DNA of 64,000 bases from Arctopsyche grandis (lineage: Eukaryota > Arthropoda > Insecta > Trichoptera > Hydropsychidae). Made by a program: the position numbers and the translations under genes. This document shows, piece after piece, positions 49,085 to 60,404 of this stretch. The notes under the pieces were generated by a model. The model was given only the letters and a program-made list of their open reading frames with translations, was not told the DNA's origin and did no database searches. Position 1 is the stretch's first letter, and each line of letters opens with the position of its first letter. The stretch covers positions 26,777,205 to 26,841,204 of the forward strand of contig NC_135361.1 of NCBI RefSeq assembly GCF_051622035.1, written 5' to 3'.

Positions 49085-49612
49085 GTTTATTTATTTATTT
49101 TTATTGTTACAATCAATTACAGATCGCTCCAATGCGACGGGTGTACGATAACGAAATACAGAATACATAAACAGTCAGAAATCAGAAATCAGAAATACAA
49201 TAATACATATACAATCAGAATATATAGCATATAACAATTAATCATAGAGATATCTATGGATTATTTTTAGATTTTTGTGTACAATTTTTATATGTACATA
49301 TAATAAATACGAAATTAAAGAGATGTCTATAGATTTCAAAATATAGAGATATCTATAGATTTCAGATTACTGTGCATAATTATTACAAATTATACACAGA
49401 CAGATTTTTGTGACGACAGGAAATGTTTTAATACCAATTTTTCAGGAACCGTTTCAGCAATGTTCAGATAAAATTGGCAAACTCTAATATAGAAACGATT
49501 GATTTGGAGTCACAAAACCCCCAAACCTAACCAGCAGTTTTGACGATTCGAACCTTCGGTCTCAGTGGTGCTAATTGTATACGCTACCATTAAGCCAAAC
49601 TGCTGGCTATAA
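49085..49612 (-). repeat. tRNA-derived SINE, third subfamily, full length with internal duplication
   Basis: Minus strand: GCCAGCAGTTTGGCTTAATG to the tail TACACCCGTCGCATTGGAGC. A segment carrying ATAGATATCTCTATAT-like sequence is repeated (49245-49360), which makes this copy longer than the one at 25210. TCAGAAA is repeated in tandem at 49171-49195. Confidence 0.75.
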
Positions 49613-50490
49613 ATGTTATAAAACAAGATTTATTAAATCGATTTCAATCGATTTTATTGAATTATAAATTGAGTTGTCGAAAACCGTATTAACTTGCAAA
49701 TAAAATTATGACATTTTTATCTTATTTAATTACATTAAATACATTACGGAAAACTCTTCTGAATTAAGAGTCCATTTTCTTCTGAATTAAAATTTTTAAG
49801 TGAAAATGATTATAAATTAAGTTTTGATAGTTTATTGCACAAAGTAAGTATATATGTAATGTTCTAATTAATAAATACTGCTTGAAATAACCAAAAGATC
49901 CACAATTTTGAGTAGCCTACATGATTCTTCATCATGTATTTGAGGCATTAGCAGCTTTAATTGAATGAAAAGTATAAAACTGGTTGTGTTGAAACGTTAA
50001 ATGATATATGTATGTATGTACATAGGTATGTATGTATGTATGTGAGCCCTAAAAGACGAAGAATTCAAACAACTATCGGTTTTTTACGATATTTGTGGAA
50101 CCTTTCAAGCAACAAGTGCCAATTGTGAACTTGGGATTTTGTTTGATGAATTTTATCGATTATGAACAGTAAAAATACAAAATTTTATAATTGATTATTT
50201 TTTAATGATTCATATAAAACATTTATATATTGACAAATTGAAATTTGAATAGGGGTATAAAAAAATCCGCACATTTGTTGATTTGGCAAGCTCAACCATT
50301 TGGTTATGCCTTGTTTTCTTTCTTTCTACGAGGGGTATCTGTTTGGATGGAAGAATGATTACTCTTGTCTATAATCGCTCGCCTAACATGGACCATACAC
50401 TCTTCACACAAAAGACAGAACATCAAGACGTCGTCGACTATAAACTGAAAATACAACACATTAGAATGATTTTTTTCAACACACTATAAC
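49613..50490. other. AT-rich intergenic stretch
   Basis: (TATG)n patch at 50009-50043. Nothing else recognised. Confidence 0.4.
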
Positions 50491-50510
50491 ATTTAATAAA
50501 CCTCAAATAC

Positions 50511-51108
50511 CTCCAACGAAAGCAAGGATAACCTCACGGAACTCATCAACTGTGCCAATTCATTTCTTCGCTTCTTTTCATCATGATTTACCCATAATTT
50601 CACAGAATTGAATACGTCTTCTTCGGAAGGCGTTATCAAGTCGTTCGATTTCAAGATTTCGATCACGTTGGAGACTGGTAGTTTGAGAAAATCTCGTGTT
50701 TTGTGCAACTGAAACAAAAGTGGAATTGAAAAATATTAAAGTGGCATATCTTTTTATATATGTATGTATGTATGTATAATCAACACTCACCGTTTCAAAA
50801 TTTTCCAGAATCAAATCCATTGCCTTCTTCTTCGATTTGGGATCAGCCGTTTGTTTCAAAATTTTCAGACAGTTAGCAAGATTTACTAGCCCCATTATTT
50901 TTTGGCGATGTTTGTCTCCAATAAGATAAATTTAATTAGACATCATACATAAATACGTAGAAAGAGCTCAGCATAATAAAGTTAGACTTACCAGTTAGGC
51001 AGAAAAGCAATGAATGATATCGAGCCCTGCCATTCTGCGGTTTTATTACGATAGTTAAAGATATCTCAACCCATATGCTGTTGTATCGAAATCCACATTC
51101 ATTATTTA
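50511..51108 (-). CDS. BACK-domain protein (BTB/Kelch type), partial, three exons
   Basis: Three exons join in a consistent phase on the minus strand: 51108-50992, 50915-50791 and 50708-50511, with donors GTAAGT and GTGAGT and acceptors TTGGTTTCAG, TTATTGGAG and TTTTGTTTCAG. The last two exons encode a clear BACK domain: NLANCLKILKQTADPKSKKK, then AMDLILENFE, then FLKLPVSNVIEILKSNDLI and SEEDVFNSVKLWVNHDEKK. BACK domains link BTB and Kelch parts of Cullin-3 substrate adaptors. Neither a BTB nor Kelch repeats were found in the window. The third exon can end at a donor GTATTTG (50510) or read on to a stop at 50493. The first exon (SIWVEISLTIVIKPQN region) I do not recognise. It may be part of a larger gene or a decayed duplicate. 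Confidence 0.6.
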
Positions 51109-51242
51109 CTGAAACCAAACATTGAAGTCAACCTAAATCGAGACTACGATCATCTGTTTCCATATGGGGAAAATAAAATTGAACTTTAGTTCAGAAAAAC
51201 GTACTCGTAATCATTGAGAAGATTGAATTAATTTTTCAATTA

Positions 51243-51298
51243 TGACCGAGATTTGAACCCACGACGATTGGTAAACCGTTGAGCTACGTTGTGGATAA
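51243..51298 (-). repeat. tRNA-like SINE head
   Basis: Minus strand: ACGTAGCTCAACGGTTTACC and GTGGGTTCAAATCTCGG supply A- and B-box-like words, but the body differs from the main family. Confidence 0.4.
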
Positions 51299-51404
51299 AT
51301 CATATGTGATTTTGTATAATTAACGTATTTTTTAAACAAATAATCAGAAATATTTAAGAGGTCTGTATACCCGAAACCTTAATTTTGTTGCCGTTCTTTT
51401 CTTC

Positions 51405-51472
51405 GATATATATATTGAGTGAATGCGACAATATATATAAATATATATATTGAGTGAATGCGACAGTTGCGC
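51405..51472. repeat. Short tandem duplication
   Basis: TATATATATTGAGTGAATGC then GACA occurs twice, about 36 bases apart. Confidence 0.7.
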
Positions 51473-51914
51473 TTCGACCAGATAATACGTATTTTAAATC
51501 GACAAAATCGAGGTTTTGTATTCTCCAGTTTTCTCCTCCGAAACCGGACTAATTTAAAAAAAAATTCATCATCGGTATAAGAAAGATATTTCTATGTTTG
51601 TTTGCTCGTATTTTTTTAAAAATCAACCGTAAGCACGCTGGACTCTTTTCGTGGGTGTAAAAAAGAGGCGTTTTTATAGATGTTTGGCGGCTCCTAGCCC
51701 CTATAAAAAATAACTAATCAAAAAAATAAAACCACAGAAACATGCCAATGGTAGATATCCATAGCATATTAAAAAATAATTTCTCTAGTGCCATAATTGA
51801 GGAAGGGAGAAGTGTAATACGTTTGTATGGACAAGGCGCTGGTGTCCAGCCCTCTTAAGAGTGATGGCTAAAATTAATAATCTTTGTTATTTTATTTTTT
51901 ATTTTTTACATAGA

Positions 51915-52346
51915 TATATACCAGGAAGGCTTGACAGGAAGACCCCAATGCGCCTTCCTGGACAATTAATTACAAACAATGCAGCATTTAATTATAACAT
52001 AAATCACTGTATTTCCAGAAGCTGAAGAAAGCGAAATAACAATTAATTAATTAATTAATTACAGAATTAATCCATAGAGACATCTATGGATTTTAGATTT
52101 GTACATATTTTTTACAAATTGTACACACAATCAATACAGAAGATTTGTGACAGCAGGAAATATGATTTTTTGCCAATTTTCAGGAACCGTTTCAACAACG
52201 ATCAGATAAAATTGGCAAACTCTGATAAGAAACGATCGATTTGGAGTCACAAATACCCCCAAATCAAACCAGCAGTATAGCGGATCGAACCCACTGATCA
52301 CTTGGTGCTCAACATATACGCTACCATTAAGCCACACTGCTCTATG
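51915..52346 (-). repeat. tRNA-derived SINE, chimeric subfamily
   Basis: The minus-strand head is of the third subfamily (AGCAGTGTGGCTTAATGGTA, ATTTGGGGGTATTTGTGACT) but the tail is the CCAGGAAGGC hairpin of the first (CCAGGAAGGCGCATTGGGGT). It therefore joins parts otherwise seen in different subfamilies. Confidence 0.8.
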
Positions 52347-53441
52347 TAATCTTTGTTCAATATTGTATGTGGATTGATATTGAAAATTTGACTAATGAAA
52401 TTTCAAATGATAAATACGATATTCGATATGATACGATATGAATTTTTGCAGTAAAAAATTAAAGTGCAAAAAGTAACTTTGACCACTGTCCAAGTGAGTT
52501 GTGAAGGGGTGGTATAAATCCGCGTTTATGTAGCTAGCTGTCATTTCTCCGATCTGATACAATATTCCGTTGTAGATTCTAATGATTAAATTCATTGATG
52601 ATTAAACTCCTCTAGCTTCATGTCGGAGACATTAGCTTACTTCAATGTTAGCTATCCCCCATATGTCGGTAATATATGTATATCAAAGCGAACTGAAGAG
52701 TGGAATTGGTTCAAAATCAGATCACAAATGTTTGACGGGCAAGAATGTCAATGAACTAACGGAGAAAAGTTAATAAAAAGATCGTAAAAAACAGATTTTT
52801 CTAACGAACTAAGGGCTAAAGGGTTAGCGTTAGATTATTTACACGGATAAACATACATATCATTATACCACAGAAAAATATGTTTTTACAATATTATATA
52901 AAAACCACATAAAATACCCACACATCCGATGATAAAATTATCTCTAGTCTGCTCACAGATTACACACATGTTAAAATTAAAATAAGATCAACAATGATTG
53001 ATTGAATTTGACAAACTACTTAAATTATCCATGCATTTTTGCACTCGAGAGCAATAAATTCGTATTAAACAAAATTGAAGTTTATTAATTCATAAAAAAT
53101 TATTCGCTTGTTTATTAATAGCCACAAAAATGTTTTGTCTTCAAGATAATTTTCTTGAACGACATTGAAAAACCACATAAAAAACAACTGACTATTAAAA
53201 ATAGAAGCAGAATTGTTTTTAATGATTTCAACGCTATCTATTATATAATATTATACTAAATTCAATGCTTGGTCATATTATTGGCGTTCACTATTTTTAT
53301 TATATTTATATTAAACACGAGTAAAATGCAACGAACAATCCTTAAAATGATATGCCAAACAATTAATTTACAAAACTTGGCGGAGATGAATTGAGAGGAT
53401 TTTTCAACTTTAGTGAATGTTTTTTGTACACATATATAAAC
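52347..53441. other. AT-rich intergenic stretch
   Basis: No supported gene or element. Confidence 0.4.
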
Positions 53442-53755
53442 GGTAAACGGACTACTAGTCATATGTGAACCAGTCACAGGACAACCGGTCACAGGACAAC
53501 CGGTCACAGGACAACCGGTCACTCTAGATCAGTCACACGTGATCACCCGTCACACTAAAACTGGTCACAACCTAAAACTGGTCACGAGAAAACTGGTCAC
53601 ACCCTAAAGTCGGTCACGAGAAAACTGGTTGATTTTAGTACTATCCAAACCATTTGGTGTGACCAGTTTTAGTGTGACGGGTGATCATTTGTGACCGATC
53701 TAGAGCGACCGGTTGTCCTGTGACCGGTTCACATTTGACTAGTTATCACCGAACC
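53442..53755. mobile_element. Fold-back element built of GGTCAC words, 314 bases
   Basis: The left arm contains three tandem copies of a 15-base unit (GGTCACAGGACAACC). The right arm is its reverse complement with only one copy. Both arms share AAATGTGAACC-like ends, CTAGATC and GTGATCACCCGTCACAC. Flanks are ATATAAAC (53434-53441) and ATATAAAT (53756-53763), a 7-of-8 target duplication. No coding capacity; the superfamily is undetermined. Confidence 0.75.
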
Positions 53756-53774
53756 ATATAAATAAAACATAGCT

Positions 53775-54078
53775 GTATCATAAGAATGTACAATGCTTTC
53801 AACTGAAGGGTCGTGGGTTCAATTCCTGGCCTGTTGTTACGGGCAAGACCTTGGATATATGACTCCAGGTCAATCGTTACCTATCTGAGTTTGCCAATGT
53901 ATCTGATTTTATTGTTGAAACGATTCCAAAACAAATTGGCAACCTATCCCCATTTGTCACATTATTTAGATATAATTTCAAATTATAATAATATAAGCTT
54001 ATACAAATGGCATATGTACAAATTTGACCATAGGTGTTGTCTTGGGGCAAAACCTGTAATAGCACCATATAATTAAAA
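53775..54078 (+). repeat. tRNA-derived SINE, head-truncated
   Basis: TGCTTTCAACTGAAGGGTCG, GGGTTCAATTCC, TTGTTACGGGCAAGACCTTG, CTGAGTTTGCCAATGTATC, and a terminal CTGTAATAGCACCATAT. It is closest to the copy at 1163. Confidence 0.7.
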
Positions 54079-55620
54079 AATATATATATACATATATATA
54101 TTTATACTATCCGAAAAATTTTCCTTTTATATGTATAATACATAAATTGAAACGATTTTGATATAAAAAATGCGCCACAGGCGAAATTAGTTCCATAAAA
54201 TAGTGTTTTGTTTGCGAATCCATATTTATTTCCACATTGACCAAACCAGACTAGTAAATGTGAGCCAAAATTTAAAATTCAAAGGACATTTAAAAAATTT
54301 ATGCGACGTACATAAAAATTACAACATCCCGCATAAGCGAATTTTCCGATGAAAAGCGTGAAAATCCGCGTTATCTGCCAACGGCGTTATTAGGCAAACC
54401 CATATCCACCCCTTTTCTTTCCGAGTTTATCCACCCCTTCCTCTCTTCCACGTACACCCTTATCTAGGGTAGAGGGGAGGAGCAAAATGTCTCTTTTTTT
54501 ATTGTGACTGTATGACGTTATCGGAGAGGCATTGTTATATTATCAAAACCTCTGCCTGTCTGTATGCGAAAAATATACATGTTTTCCGAACGAAGTGTAG
54601 CGATTTCGAATGCGTATTTGTGATTGGTGTAATTGTGTCAATTTGTCGAAAGCCACGACAAATGTCTGCTCGAAATCGTTCAAGTTTTTTTTAATATACG
54701 TATGTACATATGTACATACATGTGTATGTATATCTCGTGACGTCATAGTCGTTTATATACGGTACGGAAAAAAAGCAATCTTCGCCAATTAATCAGTGTT
54801 TCCGCTATAAATAATCCGGGCAATGAATTAAAAGGTCTTTTGTTCGAGAACTCCATTTTCGGACAAAATGGAGATGGGGAAAAAAAGCACCTGAAAATAT
54901 TAACGCATTTTTCACGTTAGTCTCTCGCAAACAAAAAGAGCTCGTTTCAATTATTATGGCAGACGCGAAATTCAAAAGAAATAGATGAGTATATCCGGAA
55001 TTGTATTTTTGCGAAACGAAATGACCAAATCTAAATAGAGAGAGAGAGAGAGAGACAGAAAGGCAGATAGAGAACTCATTTACAAGTTTTATCTCTCATT
55101 AATGTTTTTGAACATTTTTCCATATAGCAATATAATAATTTATTTTTCATTTTAATATAATGGCCATCAAACGTATTATCATCGACCATCGTATAAATAT
55201 AATATAAAATACTTATGTTATAGTTTTAACTCGCCTCAAAATGCGACCATAAAAGTCACGGGAAAATCTCATTGTAATCAAATATAGTATTGAACATTAT
55301 ACATACAATAAAATTTTGGTAAATTCCAGTAAAAACAAAGAAAAAAAAATCAGCTATTGTTACTACGTACATAGATAAAATTAAAAGTGTAATCAGAAAG
55401 CCTTGAAAAATCACATAATTCCAGTATTGCGCCCCTACTATGTATATCTCCCCCCCCCCCCTTTTTAAATATATTTAATCATCAGAGAAACACCAATCGG
55501 TCAGTAATTCCTGGCAAAATATAACCACGTCTATACATATGGGTATTATTACTAACTTATTGTTTTATAATTTTACCAACTCGACTGTCGTAACGGTTTC
55601 TCAGAGACCAGAAACTCGTC
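54079..55620. other. Intergenic stretch with low-repeat island
   Basis: 54180-55035 is unique and mixed in composition. A GA run is at 55038-55056 and a C run near 55450. No gene was recognised. Confidence 0.35.
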
Positions 55621-55667
55621 TGCTAACAGATAAGGCTTTGTTAAAAGCAAATAAAAACGATCAGGCA

Positions 55668-55962
55668 ACATTGAAAAGAATTTATTCTGAGTATATCTGT
55701 AATGCTGCTGGTCAGACTTGGATATTTGTGACTGTGAAACGGTTTCTCGTTTAAATTGGCTAAAAATCTTCCTACCTACTATGTCACCACTATTTGAGTA
55801 TGATTAATGTACAAGTCAAAATTCCTAGATGTCTCGTAATTCAACGACTTATGTAATAAAAATGCTGCATTGTTTATATGTAATTGGCCACGAAGGCGCA
55901 TTTCGGTTTACCTGTTAGGCCTTCCTGGTATACATATATGTATATAATAAAATAAAAAAAAT
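55668..55962 (+). repeat. tRNA-derived SINE, first subfamily, internally deleted
   Basis: CTGTAATGCTGCTGGTCAGA, TGTCACCACTATTTGAGTAT, and the tail hairpin CACGAAGGCGCATTTCGG / GGCCTTCCTGG. The segment GATCGTTTCCTATCAGAG is deleted. Confidence 0.75.
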
Positions 55963-55986
55963 GTCTGTATGTAAGTTTGATTCGTC

Positions 55987-56103
55987 ATTAGAGGTAGGAT
56001 AGCCAAGGGGCCGTTCATTGTTCCATTGTTGTAAATCCTTTGTAAAAAAGGTTCGGCAAACCTTTAACAATGCATTTACAACATTTGAACAATACGCGGC
56101 CCT
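55987..56103. mobile_element. Short hairpin MITE, copy C
   Basis: ATTAGAGGTAGGATAG at the left, hairpin core AAAGGTT-CGGCA-AACCTTT, and GGGTCCGGTGACTATT at the right. Confidence 0.65.
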
Positions 56104-56346
56104 TTCTGGGTCCGGTGACTATTCATCATAATGTTTTGCCAAATTTGTTTTATTTAACGACAAAGCTATCACGATCATTTTTATTAAATCAGTAGAGGGG
56201 AGTCAAAATGGAGGGAGAACAAAATTATTCTCCACGTAACAACGTTACTATAAATATAGAAAATGTTCTGCTTGCGATATGGATATAAATGTTAAATTCA
56301 TTTGCAGTTGAAATTTCATTATTGTACAATGATTTACATTCATTCA

Positions 56347-56475
56347 TGCGGCTCGTCTATATGGGCTGCAGGGCTACAGCCTCCCAGTATAGTACAAATG
56401 CATGCTATATTTGTCGTCCATATGGGCTGCAGGCTGCAGACCTCCCAGTATAGTACATAAGCATGCTATTTTTGT
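56347..56475. repeat. Two-copy tandem duplication (~62 bases)
   Basis: ATATGGGCTGCAGG ... CCTCCCAGTATAGTACA ... GCATGCTAT is present twice with small differences. It sits about 0.5 kb upstream of the PARS2 start codon. Confidence 0.8.
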
Positions 56476-56564
56476 CTTCATTTGATCACCTATGCAGCTA
56501 TTATATCCCGATTAATCTCTGCGCCCCCCCCCCCCCCCTCTATGAATTCTCACGAGCCGCCACT

Positions 56565-56760
56565 GGTATTTATTTATTTATTCACACATTTTCCATAGTG
56601 ACTTTACAGATCAACTCCAAGTCGTCACTATGGCTAACATATACGTATGGCTACATATTATATATGCCAGGAAAGCCTAACAGGTTAACCCCAGTGCCCT
56701 TTCCTGACCAATTAATTACAAACAATTATATTACATATTGTACTTATAACATTTTGTGAT
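56565..56760 (-). repeat. Two SINE/LINE 3' stem-loop tails back to back
   Basis: At 56592-56633 a perfect 10-bp stem CCATAGTGAC / GTCACTATGG encloses (minus strand) GACTTGGAGTTGATCTGTAA and is followed by AATAAATAAATA. At 56668-56709 a CCAGGAAAGC-type stem encloses GCACTGGGGTTAACCTGTTA. The stems are unrelated; loop pattern and size agree. Confidence 0.65.
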
Positions 56761-56935
56761 ATTATAATATTTTTCTATTGCAATAACATCTTCAGTTCCG
56801 TTATTTCTCTATTTTTGACATGATTATTATTAAATCATGGAGAATATTTAAATTCAACTGACAACATTTTAGCGTGTTAAATTATTCGATCTTGCAACAC
56901 TAGCTAAACTGTCACTGTCAAACATCAATACCGGC

Positions 56936-59900
56936 ATGAAGTACATTTCGAAAATTTTTCAACCGTTAATCGTATCTCCTAGAAATGTCGCTTCTAAATC
57001 TCACGAAATTTCTTCGAATAGCCAACGGGTATCTATAAATTTACTATAAGTTTCATAAAACCTTACTTAAAAAAGTTAACCTAAAAATTTTAAAACCTCA
57101 CCAAATTATACATAACAAAGTACTGTTTAAACACTTAATCATATTCAATTCTTCAGCTGATGGTGGACCTAGGTATAGTAAGATCGACCAGTAGTACGGG
57201 ACTATTTGCTCTACTACCCCTCGGAGTGAGATCATTGGACAAACTCACCGCTATAGTGCATGCCAAACTAAATTCTTTAGATGCTTTACAAATTTCCCTT
57301 CCAACACTCGTCTCGGAAGATTTGTGGATCAAATCGCAAAGACTACAAGTCGCCGGTCCGGAAGTTATGAGAATGAAAGATAGACAAGACAGACGGTATA
57401 TTCTATCTCCAGTTAGTAATGCTAAATACAACTCTTGTATCATATATGTATGTAATGACTTAATAACTTAAAGATTATATAAACGTTTTAGACTCATGAA
57501 GAGTCCATTACAGATCTCATTGCCTCGGTTTCACCACTTTCTGCCAGGCAGTTGCCGTTAAGATTATATCAAGTAAGTTGTAATTCATAATATAGACGAA
57601 CACATTGATTGATATTTTAATCACGTTTTTATTGTAGATAGGCAATAAATATCGCGATGAGATGAGACCTCGATACGGTATAATAAGATCTAGAGAATTT
57701 TTGATGAAGGACATGTATACTTTTGATGTGGATAAAAATTTATCTATGAAAACTTATGAAGCAGTCAACGAAGCCTATGAACAGATATTTTCTGCTATAG
57801 GAATTGATTATATGAAAGGTTACTATCAAAATTACAATCACCGTTTATGTAAGTTCGTTATCAATTAACACTGTTATTGTAGAAAAATATTTAATTTTAG
57901 TTGAAGGCTGTACTGGTACCATAGGCGGCACAATATCTCATGAATATCACTACCCAGCATCGATCGGCGAAGATCAACTGCTCGAATGCAGCTCCTGTAA
58001 TCACCGAGTCTCCCAAGAACAATTGTTAAGTTTGAACGAAATCACCGAAGATAATTTATCTTGCTCCAAATGTGGAGATAAAAACTTAAAAAAGACTTCA
58101 GGAATAGAAGTAATGATTTCTATATATCATACATATGTATATATGTTACAGTTGAAGTATATCTTCCAGTTGTAATATATTTTGACAAGTCCGAATATAT
58201 TCCATCTAACCTGGTACCAATTACCGTTATAGTTACAATGTATTTTCAGTTGTAATATATTTAGACTAGTTTGAATATATTCCGTCTAACCCACGTAAGT
58301 TGACTCAAATGGTGAAGATATATTACAACTGAAAATACTTTTCAACCATAAGTTGGTACCAGGTTAGATGGAGACGTTAGGTTTTCGTGAAAATGTCACT
58401 CGACTAGTAAAGTCGTATTTTGTTTTGAACACATTCTTAAAGTACTCACTACCTTTATTTGTAATACCTAGCAAATATTAACACATCATGGAATTCTAAA
58501 GCATTCATAAAAGCATCAGAGGTGTCAAAACTCAACTGTTATATTACAACTGGCGCACATTGTCGAAAGTATATTTGATCTTGTAGAGATATAATTTACT
58601 AGTTGAATTGTATTCTAATAAGAATGACCTAAAACGCCGGTTGGAATATATTACAAGCATAGATATAGAATACCATAGATACGCCCTGAAGCTCTAAGCC
58701 GGTCACCCTGTTGGACCATGCACACACAAAAAAAAGTACAGATCATGCATACTCTCTCTCAGTAGCTAGTTACCTGCTAAGTAGGAAGGTCGATTGACAT
58801 TTTTCGAAAATGCCAACGTGTGCAGTGAAATTGTGTTACAATTACTCAAGAAAACATAAAAAGGCGGATGGCATCATAAGTAAGAATTAATATATAATGT
58901 CTTCAATTATAGTAGTATTTTAACATATAATGAAATATCGGCGCGATGTATGTACTGATGGAACAGCGGTCGACAACCTGGGTGTCACTAAATGCACGCG
59001 TATATCTTGTTGGCACTGAAGGAAATTCAGAAATCGACATTAAGTTTAAAACTACAAACAATGAACTAAATATTAAAGTGTCAACTTTAAAATTGATCCT
59101 TGTGGAAGTTACTAATGTTTAAATATTGTAATAGTTAATGATGGTTTTATTACAATAACATACATTTGTAGTTTAATATAGTGTGTATAGCTAAATATTT
59201 TTTTCTTAATATGGCTTTATTAGTTTGGTTTACTGTCACGCGGAGTGTCCAATAAAATAAAGTTATAAATATAATAAAACTTCAGAGCATGTACATATGT
59301 ACATAAACTGGTTGCTGACCACTGCCGACCGCTGCGTCCTTCCTTTTTTTTCACCACTTCCCCGCTAGTTAAACCCCCCGCACCCCTCAGTTAGTGGCGA
59401 CAAGAACATACAACGAAATTTGTATGTAATGGCATATCTAGGTTGTTCTATATCTATGATTATAAGTGAAAAAACACTTCGACTGTAACATACACACATG
59501 TGCATTATTTTTGTATGAGATTACGACAACTTCTGAAATATTCCAGGTGGGTCACACGTTTCTTTTAGGTACAAAATATTCCACAGCTCTCCAAGCGTTT
59601 ACAATCGGCTCTACTCCATTGCACATGGGTTGTTACGGTTTGGGTCTTTCTCGGCTTTTGGGAGCCGCTTTAGAAAACCTATCCACTGAAACTGAACTAA
59701 GATGGCCGACATCTATTGTGCCGTTCACCGTCTGCATCATCGGACCAAAAGTGTGTAAACACGTTTCTCATACATCACATTATACATTATGTTATCCGAT
59801 TTAACTTATCGGCCCTAAAAACAGAATGGATCTAAAGAGGACAAAACGGCGACACCTCTCATCGAAGACTTGTATTCAACGCTCACTAAATCGTTACCTG

Positions 59901-60276
59901 TATTACATGATGACATAATTATAGATGACAGATCTCATTTGACTATAGGAAAGAGAGTACTAGAAGCTAGACGGTGATGATATAATATTTACTATTTTAT
60001 TAAATTTTCTTTTTAAACATAAAATAGTTTATTTAACTGTGCAATTCTTTCAGGTTTGGTTATCCATATATAGTAGTCGTCGGTCAAAAAGCTTGTCAAG
60101 AAATTCCACAGTATGAATTATTAGATTTAAAGGCAGAAACTTCGTATTTAGATAAATCTGAATTGATTAGTAAAATTCATGATTTGACGAAGACGCTAAG
60201 AACTTTCCCAAATCAAAACTATATGGACACGTATAGCGTGTCGAGTGATGTCTTGACAGAAAATAGTTTGAAATAA
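56936..60276 (+). CDS. PARS2: Mitochondrial prolyl-tRNA synthetase, complete, 8 exons
   Basis: Class II aminoacyl-tRNA synthetase charging mitochondrial tRNA-Pro. Exons: 56936-57028, 57157-57411, 57492-57572, 57638-57848, 57901-58109, 59547-59750, 59825-59973 and 60054-60276. All introns are GT-AG and phases agree. The spliced frame is 1425 bases, 474 aa, close to the ~475 aa of the human enzyme. The start ATG opens a basic presequence-like [17 protein letters not shown], followed by [18 protein letters not shown] (from residue 117) is the TxE loop. [11 protein letters not shown] (from ~147) is motif 2. A CxxC...CxxC pair lies in exon 5. GCYGLGLSR (311-319) is motif 3. The anticodon-binding domain runs from ~341 to the end ([10 protein letters not shown]). 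Only intron 5 is long (1437 bases), because of transposon insertions. AATAAA overlaps the stop. Confidence 0.95.
58141..58657. repeat. Older fold-back repeat in PARS2 intron 5
   Basis: GTTGTAATATATT occurs at 58168 and 58244 in direct orientation and inverted near 58316, 58541 and 58645. GGTACCA-containing arms (CTAACCTGGTACCA and TGGTACCAGGTTAG) are reverse complements. The P-like element inserted at its right edge. Confidence 0.6.
58658..59458. mobile_element. P-element-like non-autonomous transposon in PARS2 intron 5
   Basis: Terminal inverted repeats of about 28 bases: CATAGATATAGAATACCATA on the left and, on the complement of the right end, CATAGATATAGAACAACCTA; both start with CA. The 8-base target duplication is ATTACAAG (58650-58657) and ATTATAAG (59459-59466), 7 of 8 matching. 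It carries a THAP-type first exon at 58810, fitting P-superfamily transposases, whose DNA-binding domain is a THAP finger. The rest of the transposase is missing. hAT elements also make 8-base duplications, but the THAP exon favours P. Confidence 0.8.
58810..58879 (+). pseudogene. THAP-domain first exon, transposase relic
   Basis: ATG opens [12 protein letters not shown] followed by [11 protein letters not shown], the canonical start of a THAP zinc finger (M-P-x-C-x-V-x-x-C-x-N). A donor GTAAGA follows at 58880. The second half of the finger (Cys, His) and the catalytic domain were not found before the right TIR, so it cannot encode a working transposase. Confidence 0.75.
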
Positions 60277-60404
60277 ATAATGCATTTTAGATTACCTGAT
60301 ATTTTAGTATTATACTTATTTCAATGCTGATCCACAATTCTCAATTAATTTTAATTATAGCAATGGCTCTTTGAATCAAATTTTCAGCCTTGTTAAATAA
60401 TATG

